This document shows, piece by piece, positions 35,901 through 48,609 of a stretch of 64,000 nucleotides of DNA. Position 1 is the first letter of the stretch. Every line of letters begins with the position of its first letter. Position numbers and translations under genes: made by a program. This DNA comes from Membranipora membranacea (Eukaryota; Bryozoa; Gymnolaemata; Cheilostomatida; Membraniporidae), in NCBI GenBank assembly GCA_914767715.1, contig OU612068.1, forward strand, positions 24,800,001 through 24,864,000, in the 5' to 3' direction. Under the pieces are notes generated by a model. It was not told where the DNA came from, ran no database searches, and saw only the letters and a program-made list of their open reading frames with translations.

Positions 35901-38900
35901 CCCAGTCTGTTAAGATGGCTTTGAAATTGTTTTAGACAAACACATCCTTGCGATAAAGCAAGGTCCAACAGTTTTCATCAAAGATTGTTGCGAAAATTAA
36001 CTTTGATAATCTCAGTATTCTAAGGTTGCCTGCGGCGGTGCCAAAACGTGTACAGTAACTTCTCTTGTAGCTAATCATCAACCTATTGTTTCCCACAATG
36101 TTTCCTGTTTAGATTCCCTTATCTTGGAGAGAATCCATAGTTGATGTCAGTGTCGAGGATCAGAGGCACATAATATACTCTAACACTTCACTCCTAAAAT
36201 TGCTAAAAACACGCAAGCAATGGTGATGTATACGAAAAAAAAGCCAATAATATTGCCCTTCACAATGCTCAGAATTTCAGACTATTCAGAAGACATGCCC
36301 CTGTAACTGATCACAACTCATACCATTGATTTAGGAACAATATCACAGTCCTTGATACTATTGAGATTATGAGAGAGTCTGCAGTCTGTTGATCAATAAA
36401 GATTTCTGTTACACACTTATTGATCATCATCGTATATGCCGATATAAGTTGAACAAAACACGCTTCTTATTGATGTACATACTTTCAACTCATAGGTATT
36501 TAGATGGAACTTTCAAGTGTGTTCGAGAGCCATTCAAACAGCTGTATACTTTACATGCATTTTCCATGCTCCATTACATATTGCCACCAATTTTTATCAC
36601 TCTGCTGCCATTCAGTGTTGAGATATACACCATGTTTTCATTTGAATGGTGAGGTCCCAATAAAGAGCTGAGAAAAAAAATATCAAAAAGAATTTGCAGC
36701 CTTCAGGGATTGAAATCGGAACTCTCTTGCAGATATCAAATATCCTAGCAGCTCAGCGCGAACTGGCAGGTGTTTCAATGGCTCGAGGAGCCCTGTAAAT
36801 AGCCTCAGGTCTATCCATCAAAACGCAGTAATAGACAGCAATAATGGGTGTAAAAAACAAAATTTGAGGGCCTTTTATGGGAGTATCCTCAAAGCTGTGA
36901 CATCGATTGAGGGAGTTCCATCTAGTTCATGGGACATACCGCATTGAAAAGCATGAGTAATTTAGTATTTTAGTACCTATAGATAAGCCCCTGGTATAGG
37001 CCTTTAGCTTCTAAACCCTGAAATGAGCCTATAAAAATTATTGAAATAAACTCACACAATCATCATAACACATGTTTATTAACCTCTATCAACGTCATGA
37101 TCTTTGGATCTAGTTCCACCTGACCCCAACTTTTCTTACACAATATTTGGAGTATGATACTAATAGTTATGAAAAATGGTGGACAAATGTAATGGACCAT
37201 AGAAATTCTATCATAGGTAGTCAAGTCATTCCTTGTCTATCAGACTTTAATGTAATAACAGGAGTCTGCTTTGTCACTAGGTACTCAAAAAGATATTAGA
37301 CATTGCTGGTGATGTAGCAGTTCAAGTCTGCAACTTGGACTTTGAAGCAGGTAGGTTATTTTTTTATATCATTATGTCTTGGAGTGATCAAAAATTGGAT
37401 AAGGCTAGATGTGTTTGTTTTCAACATAAAATGAAATAGTAGAATGCATAATTTGTATCAATAATCACTTAGTTGATCAATTATTGTAGCTATGTGGGCT
37501 GCTATACGTGAGGTGCTGCCGAACGTAAATGTTCACGGATGCCATTTCCATCACAGACAACGAATTATGAAGAAGGTGAAAGCCATTCCTGGTATGAGAG
37601 CTTAAATTATTTATATTATTTCATCTCACAGATGAATTGGTATTGCAATAAATCTGCTTCATTTTTCTTCTACCAAATCAATTACAATAGTTGGATGACA
37701 AATTGCTTCACATTATTAATCTCTCTGATGAAGCTAAGTTATTTGCAAATGCAAAAGATATTTGCTGGCAACAATGCGCACAAATAGGCTTTTGGTAGGT
37801 GTAGAAAGGAACATCTATTTTTGATAATTACGTATCAATGTCCATAATATAAATGTTGGCACATGATATAAGATGTACTATCACATGGTAATATTTAAAA
37901 TCGAAATGAAGATATGTGGTAAAGCGCTAAGCCTTGTAATCTGGCTTTCATCCACACCAAAAGGTCCAACCAAGTTGTATATGTCATGTCATATATGTCA
38001 TGTATTGTTACTCAAATTAAAAGGCTGCAAGCTCGTGAGTTGATTCATATACTTATATGTACAAAACATTGTGTCAGGTACATATAAGTGCAAATGACTG
38101 GGAAGTTTAAGATGCTGACGGTTTAGGAATGCATTCTCACTCAAGCTGTGATTATTCTTTCCTGAGTGTTCCACCATGCACATCTGTTGATCTCTAGAGT
38201 GTTGGAAAACCGGTCTTAAAATTGAGATTTGCCAGTCTACAAAACTTTGAATTTTTGTCAGATGGCGCCACTCTTGAAATCAGTCTACAGCTATATAGAT
38301 AATTTTATAACTAGCGAATTTCAGAGTTGTTTTCTGCACTGCTTTTGATTTTCTTCAAAATTCTGAGCTCTGAGAGGAACGATAATGACCTTTGCACACT
38401 GTGTACACTGCTGTTTAGGTAATCAGGTTCAAAGTAAGGCAAAATAAATCACTTAAGGACTCTGGTCTCTCTTGGCCTGTAATCTTAATAGACTCACAAT
38501 ATAAGAGGCCAAATCCTAAATTAACAACAACTACAATCATCAAATACATATTTGATTTGATTAGTTTTCAATATTTTAGCATTTTTTAAAGCATATTTGA
38601 TTCCTTTGAGAAATTCAATGTGTGATATATATCTGTCTATGAAGACCGGGATCTTTCCATTTCTGTCTCACTTATACCAAGTGGGCCACAAGCATTTATT
38701 GTGAAACTAGGCATATATACATATTGTACTATTCAGTATCTTTCTAAAAGCCCATCATCTATTGTATACACACCATACATGTGTTCTATCTAATTAATTA
38801 TTGGTTTAGGTTATAGGTTTGGGTTTGGGCTGGGCGGTTGGTGTTCAGGTTTCAGGAAATATTACATCTGGTCGACTATGTCTCTGATGAACTTCACATA

Positions 38901-40207
38901 AATTATCATTTCTGTTACATATAACTGTACTTTAAAATAAAAATGCTTTCACAAGGAGGTTATGTTTTTATGATAGACGGCAAGGTTTATCTCTTTTTGA
39001 ATCAACATTATATTAAAATAATGTAAGTATTATATGTAGCACCTATAGACATAAAAACAGTTTTTATATCTATGGTAGCACCCTATCAACATCATCGACT
39101 GGAAATGTTGGTACTCAGTGTTGGTTTACAATCCAGTAGTCCCATTTAAATACGACGCCAAAATCTAATTACTGATCGTAGAATGCAGTTTTCCAAAAAC
39201 TTAAAGGTTTGTAACCTATATGTTAAGTCGCTGGGCCTAATCTATGCTGCTCTGGTCATAGATAAGCCTGTGCCAGTTATAAAGCAGTTATCAACAGGTA
39301 CAAAATCAATCAAACACCTAGCCCGGATTATGTTATAACTGGTCACGCTTAAAACTAAACATCCCCTATATTTTGAAACACAGGATGGTACAGGAAATAT
39401 TGCCAGGATAGCGAGACCAAACAATTTGTCCAGATGGTAATGGGACTAGCGCTACTTCCACCTGAGGGAGTGGTTCCAGCACTAGGTTGGCTAAGAGAAA
39501 TGGCAAAGTCAGCCCCTGCCAAAGAATTGCTGTTGTATTATGAAAATGTTTGGACAAGGAGATGGAAGCCATCAGAAGTTTCAGTATTTGGCCGAAAGAT
39601 ACGTACCAATAATGACTTGGAAGGTAGGGAAAATCCAAGGATCATCAAAGGGAATGCAACGCATGTTTACAATGCTTGTTGCGTATTTATCTACAAGTTT
39701 TTTTTTCTCATTCCAAAAAATGATTTGATTTGTTTATTTTTTACTGAACACCTTCCAGATCAACACAATAATAATATTTAGCATCTTTTCTAACAATGCT
39801 GAAGTAACTGAGGACCAGACGATCTGCCGGTGTGTTGGTTGGTTGTGTTGGTAATAATTTTGTGATTAACTGCCAATTTGTATACTGTCATTTGGTTGTA
39901 ACATTCTTCCATAGGCTACCACAAACGGCTGAATGACCTGACCAAAGCAAAATCAAACACGTGGAAGCTCATGGCAAGGCTTGCTTTAGAGGCCAAGGAG
40001 GCCTTGAGACAGGTGCAGCTGGTGAAGGTGGGAGAGGCCACCAGGATCAGGAATAAACGTTTTCTTAAAATAAATAGGTCAATTTTTTCAGCCTTTGATA
40101 AATTTAATCATACGAAAAACCTCAAAGACCTACTACGGTTCAGTGCATATCAGGCTGATGAGCTAGGCATATCTGCAATTACGATGGAAGAAACGGAATA
40201 TGATTAG
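32047..40207 (+). CDS. MULE transposase with FLYWCH zinc finger (multi-exon)
   Basis: Exons with GT/AG borders and matching phases are 32,047-32,130, 32,451-32,534, 32,877-32,960, 33,162-33,209, 33,778-33,855, 34,297-34,367, 34,581-34,746, 35,220-35,363, 35,578-35,763, 36,113-36,222, 36,496-about 36,645, 37,281-37,350, 37,490-37,591, 39,384-39,623 and 39,915-40,207. The order is a basic N-terminus, an acidic region (DQDEEEEAG), a FLYWCH-type finger (DWRCSKRPSC...HNH), then the MULE DDE core. The core has YLDGTFKCVREPFKQLYTLHA, NLDFEA, GCHFHHRQRIM and RTNNDLEGYHKRLN, so the D, D and E candidates are present. The product is about 620 residues, in the range of animal MULE proteins. It should cut and join DNA at MULE ends in the nucleus. 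The junction after the YLDGTFK exon is not resolved (next exon 37,281 does not join cleanly), so activity is uncertain. No start codon exon was identified. Confidence 0.85.
36660..36830 (-). mobile_element. tRNA-like SINE fragment in a MULE intron
   Basis: On the minus strand GAGCTGCTAGGATATTTGAT followed by a B-box-like CGATTTCAATCCC resembles a tRNA-derived head. It lies in the stretch where the exon junction after 36,496 cannot be resolved, so it may have damaged the copy. This region is deleted in the second MULE copy, so it cannot be compared. Confidence 0.4.
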
Positions 40208-40483
40208 TTAAACATCACTGCACTGTATGTTTGTCATAGTCTAGTTCAATCTTTGTCAATATTTTATTATCCAATCATTGTTCTGTGAGTGCTCTGATGA
40301 AAAATAAACGAAATATACACTGGTGTAAACTACATTGAGAAATGTACTACGAAAACAAACACATTCTGCACGTAAGTTAGACACCCTTGCATTTACATAG
40401 TATTTTATTGTCCTAAGCCATGTCAACTGTTACATTTATTACTATCAGGTTAGAATTTACTTAACTTTGTTGACTTGTTGTTT

Positions 40484-42187
40484 TACAGAGGTTTCAAGAC
40501 TTGAAGAACTCAAAAATCATGCTTGGCCAATTTCTTGAAAAGTTTCAAAACTTTTTTTTTCACAAAATCTTAAGTTTGTTGACTTAACTCATTTTTTAGA
40601 GTTTTTGGGACTTGGAGTACTCAAAAACCAAGATGGGCCGTTTTTTTGAAAAATTTGAAAACTTAAGTTTTTTCCCAAAAACTTAAGTTCGTTGACTTAA
40701 CTCATTTTTTAGACGTTTTGGGACTTGGAGAACTCAAAAACCAAGATGGGCCGTTTTTTCGAAAAGTTTGAAAACTTAAGTTTTTTCCCAAAAAGTTAAG
40801 TTTTTTCCCAAGAAGTCAAGTTCGTTGACTTAACTCATTTTTTGGAGTTTTTGGGACTTGGAGTACTCAAAAACCAAGATGGGCCGTTTTTGTGAAAAAT
40901 TTGAAAAACTTAAGTTTTTTCCCAAAAAGTTAAGTTTTTTCCCAAATACTTAAGTTCGTTGACTTTACTCATTTTTTAGACGTTTTGGGACTTGGAGAAC
41001 TCAAAAACCAAGATGGGCCGTTTTTTTGAAAAATTTGAAAACTTAAGTTTTTTCCCAAAAACTTAAGTTCGTTGACTTAACTCATTTTTTAGACGTTTTG
41101 GGACTTGGAGAACTCAAAAACCAGGATGGGCCGTTTTTTCGAAAAGTTTGAAAACTTAAGTTTTTTCCCAAAAAGTTAAGTTTTTTCCCAAATACTTAAG
41201 TTCGTTGACTTAACTCGTTTTTTAGAGGTTTTGGGACTTGGAGAACTCAAAAACCAAGATGGGCTGTTTTTTTGAAAAATTTGAAAACTTAAGTTTTTTC
41301 CAAAAAACTTAAGTTCGTTGACTTAACTCATTTTTTAGAGGTTTTGAGACTTAACTTGGAGAACTCAAAAACCAAGATGGGCCGTTTTTTTGAAAAATTT
41401 GAAAACTTAAGTTTTTTCCCAAAAACTTAAGTTCGTTGACTTTACTCGTTTTTTGGAGGTTTTGGGACTTGGAGAACTCAAAAACCAAGATGGGCCGCTT
41501 TTTTGAAAAGTTTGAAAACTTAAGTTTTTTCCCAAAAACTTAAGTTCGTTGACTTAACTCCTTTTTTAGAGGTTTTGAGACTTGGAGAACTCAAAAACCA
41601 AGATGGGCCGTTTTTTTGAAAAATTTGAAAACTTCAGTTTTTTCCCAAAAACTTAAGTTCGTTGACTTAACTCATTTTTTAGAGGTTTTGAGACTTGGAG
41701 AACTCAAAAACCAAGATGGGCCGTTTTTTTGAAAAGTTTGAAAACTTAAGTTTTTTCCCAAAAACTTAAGTTCGTTGACTTAACTCATTTTTTAGAGGTT
41801 TTGGGACTTGGAGAACTGAAAAATCAAGATGGGCCGTTTTTTTGAAAAATTTGAAACCTTATGTTTTTTCCCAAAAAGTTAAGTTTTTTCCCAAAAACTT
41901 AAGTTCGTTGACTTAACTCATTTTTTAGAGGTTTTGGGACTTGGAGAACTGAAAAATCAAGATGGGCCGTTTTTTTGAAAAATTTGAAAACTTATGTTTT
42001 TTCCCAAAAAGTTAAGTTTTTTCCCAAATACTTAAGTTCGTTGACTTAACTCCTTTTTTAGAGGTTTTGGGACTTGGATAACTCATAAATCATGCTGGGC
42101 CGTTTTGGGCCGCGGGCCGTTTTGGGCTTCGGGCCGTTTTGGGCCTCGGGCCGTTTTGGGCCGCGGGCCGTTTTGGGACCGAACCAT
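40484..42187 (+). repeat. Minisatellite array A, 3' end of MULE copy 1
   Basis: About 13 units of roughly 115 or 131 bp repeat head to tail. Each has TTAAGTTCGTTGACTTAACT, TTTTGGGACTTGGAGAACTC and a GATGGGCCGTTTTT stretch. The two unit lengths differ by one extra AAGTTAAGTTTTTTCCC. The palindrome AACTTAAGTT recurs. The array ends in five 20-bp subrepeats of GGGCCGTTTT and the cap GGGACCGAACCAT. The same 3' flank plus array follows the second MULE copy. Confidence 0.95.
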
Positions 42188-42615
42188 TATTATTTATCTT
42201 CTAGTTAGGTTGACTTGGTATGTGCCGAGCATATAATCCTTGCATAAGTTGTCGCTGACTGAAATGTTCTGGCTAGGCTTATAAATCCCCTAATTATCAG
42301 ATTACAGCTATGATCAGTTGATCAGTAGTTGCTATAATCTTTCACCTCCAATAACCTAGTTTACTAGGGCAATTTATAAAGTCAGTCGGTCAATAGAAGC
42401 AACATATTAAGATGCTTGTGATCATTATAAAATGTCCAGACACATGAGACAATACCAATATATGATATGCATATATATGAAGATACTGATGAAGGTTTAT
42501 TGCAGCGTTGGGAATTTGAAAAAAACTATTTGTATATATATACACTGTCCATCATCACATACACGGCACCATCCTGGTCTTCTCTAGTTTACAGACAACA
42601 ATTAGTCAAAACTAG

Positions 42616-44321
42616 AGCAGATCCAACTTGGCCTCCCATCGATTGAGACACGCCTCAATGACATATGCACAGATTACTTCAAGAAAATAGCTGATGATGA
42701 CTCCCATCCCGAGAATTATACTATAGTGACAAACTCTAGCAGCAGGTGTTTAAGATATAGGCGGATGAGTATACACCTAAGTGCAGAACTGCCGAATTTT
42801 CGAACACCTTATCTTACTTACATGAATGATTGCATTAATTTAAAAGGAATGCTGGCTAAAGCTTTGAAAGTGAAGGTACGGCAGTCTAGATCCCATCCTA
42901 TAAATAGATTAGGATTATGGAAAGAGGCAGGGCAGGGCGTTTGCATAAATTTTCTGGGATTTTGCCTGCATGTTGATAAAAATAATGTACACACATTTGT
43001 TGCCGATCATCTTCTTGATACGGCATAAGGGTTGTATAAAATTAACATAAAGCAACTTAAAAAGGGGCCATTGTTGGAACCTGGAAGAGATGAGATGGCA
43101 TCAAATAGTGAACTTATTGAAATAACACCGCGTTCTATCCAGCTTAATAGTGTTTAATTGTTCTATTGTGTATGTCTGGTGGCAGCCCTTTCAGAGGACG
43201 GTACACTCAATGGGGGGAATATACAACTCAGTGCTTAATCTCCCAAGAGAAATCCGTCAAAAGCTAGAGAATATATTTACTATCGGTATGTTTAACTTAC
43301 TTGCGCCGCATTATATTCACTCGGCGTCCCCTTCGCTAGGATGACACCAAAAGTCTATTTTGTACCCATGAATTTCAACAGTGTTAGAAGTTCAAGAGAG
43401 CGGGCTGGTAGAATCGGAAAATTTGCAGTGAATGACATGTTATGCAACACTATGACATTGACTGGTTCGTCACAGCAGTGCTTACATTTAACTATTTTAG
43501 CAAACATCCCAGGACCTTCCGAACCAAAGACATCCAAGATGAATCACATTCTTAGACCACTAGTCGACGAGCTAAAGTTATTGGAAAGAGGTATTGTCAT
43601 CGATGGGTTGAGAGTTAGAGCTAAGGTTTTTAATTGGGCCTGTGATCTGCCAGCACTTCGAAAGACCCTTGGCTGGTTGTCACACAATGCTAACAAGGTA
43701 GGGTTTCTTGCTTATTAGTCAGTCAATGACTGGCAAAGGATAGTTTGGTCTCCTTAAGTTATGCCCCTATTATAATAAGAAGTTGATGTTATACTATCAA
43801 AACTTTCTCTTATTTGCTCTACTACGTTTCCATTGTTCTAGATTGCTAAACCTGCATATTCATACGGTGATTAACTCTGCTCATATCCGGCCTTACTTGT
43901 GGTATTCACTAGTTTTGTGAAAGTCCATTCATATGTGCGAATTCGCTATGGCTCGTTCCTCGTAATGTACGTGATGTACAGCCATATCCCCGACCAAGTC
44001 CAATATTTGCCAATACTATTTTGACCTCTTGGTGACGGTGTTGAATAGTTTTCATTCATATTGTTTTCCAGGGATGTACAAAATGTCATCAACAGCTACG
44101 TAAGAGACCAGAAGATATTCTGAAAGTTGGAGAGAAAAGAACTGGCAGAGAGCACAGGGAGGTAGGAAGAAGGTTGCAGAACATGTACAGAAGGGGAGAA
44201 AAGACGAGGATGGAGAACTCGGAGACCGACACTGGTGTAAGATACAGTATAGTCAACGAGCTAGACTACCACGACCCAGTCAAAGATCATGTTATTGAGC
44301 CCATGCACAACCATCTAATAG
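42616..44321 (+). CDS. CACTA (EnSpm) Tnp2-type transposase, 5' half
   Basis: Exons are about 42,616-42,875, 43,186-43,285, 43,501-43,697 and 44,072-44,321. The phases of the last three match one another. Motifs in order are SIYNS-like GGIYNSVLNLPREIR, then NIPGPSEPK, LRPLVDEL, DLPALRKTLGW, GCTKCHQQL (zinc-knuckle-like), GVRYSIVNELDYHDPV and IEPMHNHLIG. In animal CACTA transposases this last motif is usually D-P-M-H-N, so the aspartate is replaced by glutamate here. The enzyme would act on CACTA-type ends in the nucleus. A real N-terminal exon is not seen; the sequence upstream of 42,606 has a stop, and array A lies just before. The gene continues after the inserted MULE at 49,578. Confidence 0.85.
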
Positions 44322-44446
44322 GTAAGTTAGATTTTGTAATTTCTGGTAAACCCATGCATGCATGAACTCTATGATATATATATATCAAAATTTAGACATT
44401 TTATTCGGTTCAAATTCTGTTGATTATGCTTAGGCTACTCAAAGGA

Positions 44447-44817
44447 AAACACCCAAAACGGCCCGCGGCCCAAAACGGCCCAGCATGATTCATGAGTTCT
44501 CAAAACCCAAACCCAAAACCTCTAAAAAATGAGTTAAGTCAACGAACTTAAGTTTTTGTGAAAAAAACTCAAGTTTTCAAATTTTTCAAAAGGACGGCCC
44601 ATATTGGTTTTTGAGTTCTCCAAGTCCCAAAACCTCTAAAAAATTAGTTAAGTCAACGAATTTATGTTTTTTGTGAAAAAACTCAAGTTTTCAAATTTTT
44701 CAAAAAAACGGCCCACCTTGGTTTTTGAGTTCTTCAAGTCCCAAAACCTCTAAAAAAGGAGTCAACGAACTTAAGTTTTAGGGAAAAAACTTAAGTTTTA
44801 GGGAAAAAACTTAAGTC
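44447..44817 (-). repeat. Minisatellite array B, inverted
   Basis: About three units of the same minisatellite, in reverse orientation to arrays A and C. It starts with the cap CCCAAAACGGCCCGCGGCCC and then AACGGCCCAGCATGATT, which is the reverse complement of the end of array C. The GGGACCGAACCAT outermost cap of A and C is not matched here, so the left end may be truncated. Confidence 0.9.
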
Positions 44818-47800
44818 TCAATGAGGAGATAACTACAGATCAGGATGAGGAGGAGGAAGCCGGCAGATTCATCATTGTAGACTCCGGGAAACAAAAGAAA
44901 TCATGTGCTTTAGTTCATACCAGTGGTTACAGGCTCACTGAGAAAAACTATGGTCGTGATAATATAAAAATATTTTAAGGTCATCAGTACTGAGCATTGC
45001 TGTTGAAAAATCATCTCATTGCTTTCTTCACTTTATCTAGATCTCACATAACAATATGAGTCATATTCTAAGATGGAAGCAAATTGGTTCCTAATACTGA
45101 ATTTTCATCGGAAACCCTGATGTGACCTCACAAATGGCCTATAAGTTCTCATGTGAAAAATTTGATAGGGACAACTTCGATGTCATATAACACAGCTACT
45201 GGTGGTACAAAAGTGTGAAATTAAAATCTCAGCGTAGAGTCAATAGCTTTGCTGAGTCTTGTACACAACAGGAGCTGACAAGCATTTGCATATGTTTGCT
45301 ACTCTCACACTATATTTCACCACACTCTGAAGCCCTGCTCTTTAGGGTGTCACAATTATTGTATTTCCAGGTAAACCAACTGATGATGAATATCCAAGGT
45401 ACTGGTTCAGGTTCACATTCAGGTTGAATTTTTTTTATTGTAGATTGGCGATGCTCAAAAAGTCCGAGCTGTCCAGTGATGATTCCTATGTATCTTGAAT
45501 CTGAATTCCAACATTATGTCTTGGAGTGATCAAAAATTGGATAAGGCTAGATGTGTTTGTTTTCAACATAAAATGAAATAGTATAATGCATAATTTGTAT
45601 CAATAATCACTTAGTTGATCAATTATTGTAGCTATGTGGGCTGCTATACGTGAGGTGCTGCCGAACGTAAATGTTCACGGATGCCATTTCAATCACAGAC
45701 AAGGAATTATGAAGAACGTGAAAGCCATTCCTGGTATGAGAGCTTAAATTATTTATATTATTTCATCTCACAGATGAATTGTTATTGCAATTAATCTGCT
45801 ATGTTCATTTTTCTTCTACCAACTCAATTACAATAGTTGGATGACAAATTGCTTCACATTATTAATCTCTCTGATGAAGCTAAATTAGTTGCAAATGCAA
45901 AAGATATTTGCTGGCAACAATGCACACAAATAGGCTTTTGGTAGGTGTAGAAAGGAACATCTATTTTTGATAATTACGTATCAATGTCCATAATATAAAT
46001 GTTGGCACATGATATAAGATGTTCTATCACATGGTAATATTTAAAATTGAAATGAAGTGATGTGGTGAAGCGATAAGCCTTGTAATCTGGCTTTCATCCA
46101 CACCAAAAGGTCCAACCAACTTGTATATGTCATGTCATATATGTCATGTATTGCTGCTCAAATTAAAAGGCTGCAATCTCGTGAGCTGATTCATATTATA
46201 CTTACTTGTACAAACCATCGTGTCAGGTACATATAAGTGCAAATGACTGGGAAGTTTAAGATGCTGACGGTTTAGGAATGCCTACTCACTCAAGCTGTGA
46301 TTCTTCTTTCCTGAGTGCTCCATAAGTGGTTACCATGCACATCTGTTGATCTCTAGAGTGTTGGAAAACTGGTCTTAAAAATGAGATTTGTCAGTCTACA
46401 AAACTTTGAATTTTTATCAGATGGCGCCACTCTTGAAATCAGTCTACATCTATAAAGATAATTTTATAACTAGCGAATTTGTTTTCTGTTTTCTGCACTG
46501 CTTTTGACTTTTTTCAAAATTCTGAGCTCAGAGAGGAATGATAATGACCTTTGCATATCAATATGTACACTGTGTACACTGCTGTTTAGGTAATCAGGTT
46601 CAAAGTAAGGAAAAATAAATCACTTAAGGACTCTGGTTTCTCTTAGCCTGTAATCTTAATAGACTCACAATATAAGAGGCCAAATCCTAAATTAACAACA
46701 ACTACAATCAACAAATACATATTTGATTTGATCAGTTTTCAATATCTTAGCATTTTTTAAAGTATATTTGATTCCTTTGAGAAGTTCCATGTGTTATATA
46801 TTTCTGTCTATGAAGACCGGGATCTTTTCATTTCTGTTTCATTTATACCAAGTGGGCCACAAGCATTTATTGTGAAATTAGGCATGGGTACTATTCAGTA
46901 TCTTTTTCAAAGCCCATCATGTATTGTATACACACCATACATGTGTTCTATGTAATTAATTATTGGTTAAGGTTATAGGTTTTGGTTTGGGCTGAGCGGT
47001 TGATGTTCAGGTTTCAGGAAATATTACATCTGGTCGGCTATGCCTCTGATGAACTTCTCTTAAATTATCATTTCTGTTACATTTAACTGTACTTTAAAAT
47101 AAAAATGCCTTCACAAAGGGGTTATGTTTTTATGATAGACGGCAAGGTTTATCTCTTTTTGAATCAACATTATATTTAAAAAATTTTAGTATTATATGTA
47201 GCACCTATAGACATAAAAACAGTTTTTATATCTATGGTAGCACCCTATCAGCATCATCGACTGGTACTTAGTGTTGGTGTACGATCCAGTAGTCCGATTT
47301 AAATACGACGCCAAAATCTAATTACTGATCGCAGAATGCAGTTTTCCAAAAAACTTAAAGGCTTATAAAACCTATATGTTAAGTCGCTGGGCCTAATCTA
47401 TGCTGCTCTGGTCATAGATGAGCCTGTGACAGTTATAAAGCAGTTATCAACAGGTACAAAATCAACCAAATACCTAACCTGGATTATGTTATATCTGGTC
47501 ACGCTTAAAACTTAACCTCCCCTATATTTTGAAACACAGGAGGGTACAGGAAATATTGCCAGGATAGCGAGACCAAACAATTTGTACAGATGGTAATGGG
47601 ACTAGCGCTACTTCCACCTGAGGGAGTGGTTCCAGCACTAGGTTGGCTAAGAGAAATGGCAAAGTCAGCCCCTGCCAAAGAATTGTCGCTGTATTATGAA
47701 AATGTTTCTATAAGGAAATGGAAGCCAACAGAGGTTTCAGTATTTGGTCGAAAGATACGTACCAATAATGACTTGGAAGGTAGGGAAAATCCAAGGATCA

Positions 47801-48357
47801 TCAAAGGGAATGCAACGCATGTTTACAATGCTTGTTGCATATTTATCCACAATGTTTTTTTTGTCTTTTCAAAAAATGATTTGATTTGCTTATTTTTTAC
47901 TGAACACCTTTCATACCAACACAATAATAAGATTTAACATCTTTTCTAGCAATGCTGAAGTAACTGAGGACCTGACAATATGCCGGTGTGTTGTATTAAT
48001 AATTTTGTGATTAACTGCCAATGCCGATCTGCATACTGTCATTTGGTTGTATTATTCTTCCACAGGCTACCACAAACAGCTGAATGACCTAACCAAAGCA
48101 AAATCAAACACATGGCAGCTTATGGCAAGGCTTGCTTTAGAGGCCAAGGAGGCCATGAGACAGGTGCAGCTGGTGAAGGTGGGAGAGGCCACCAGGATTA
48201 GGAATAAACGTTTTCTGAAAATAAATAGGTCAATTTTTTCAGCCTTTGATAAACTTAATCGTACAAAAAACCTCAAAGACCTACTACGGTTCAGTGCATA
48301 TCAGGGTGATGAGCTAGGCATATCTGCAATTACGATGGAAGAAACGGAATATGATTA
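44818..48357 (+). pseudogene. Second MULE transposase copy, internally deleted
   Basis: Starts inside the exon at 34,602 of copy 1, directly after array B, and lacks the equivalent of 35,299-37,370. The deletion joins ATTCCAAC to ATTATGTCTTGG at about 45,510. That removes part of the FLYWCH exon, three whole exons and the first two catalytic aspartates. It keeps the exons equivalent to 37,490, 39,384 and 39,915 (GCHFNHRQGIM with H to N and R to G changes; RTNNDLEG at 47,770; C-terminal exon 48,066-48,357). It is closely similar to copy 1 elsewhere, including introns. It cannot encode an active transposase but may be mobilised in trans. Confidence 0.9.
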
Positions 48358-48609
48358 GTTAAACTTCACTACACTGTATGTTTGTCATTGTCTAGTTCAA
48401 TCTATGTCAACATTTTATTATCCAATCATTGTTCTGTGAGTGCTCTGATAAAAAATAAACGAAATATACAGTGGTGTAAACTACATTGAGAAATGTACTA
48501 TGAAAACAAACACATTCTGCACGTAAGTTAGACCTCCTTGCATTTACATAGTATTTTATTGTCCTAAGCCATGTCAACTGTTACATTTATTTCTATCAGG
48601 TTAGAATCT

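Noticed and set aside
40484-42187. CRISPR-like appearance of a regular array
   Set aside because: Units are contiguous 115/131-bp repeats without unique spacers, in a eukaryotic transposon context.
42541-42560. CACTGTCC as the left end of the CACTA transposase element
   Set aside because: No matching inverted end or 3-bp duplication was found beyond 51,542.
43341-43500. Long open frame upstream of the NIPGPSEPK exon as coding
   Set aside because: A TTTTAG acceptor at 43,499-43,500 joins in phase with the previous exon, so the upstream part is probably intron read-through.
44447-44460. 8-10 bp target duplication of MULE copy 2
   Set aside because: Sequence left of array B and right of array C shows no matching direct repeat; the left cap appears truncated.
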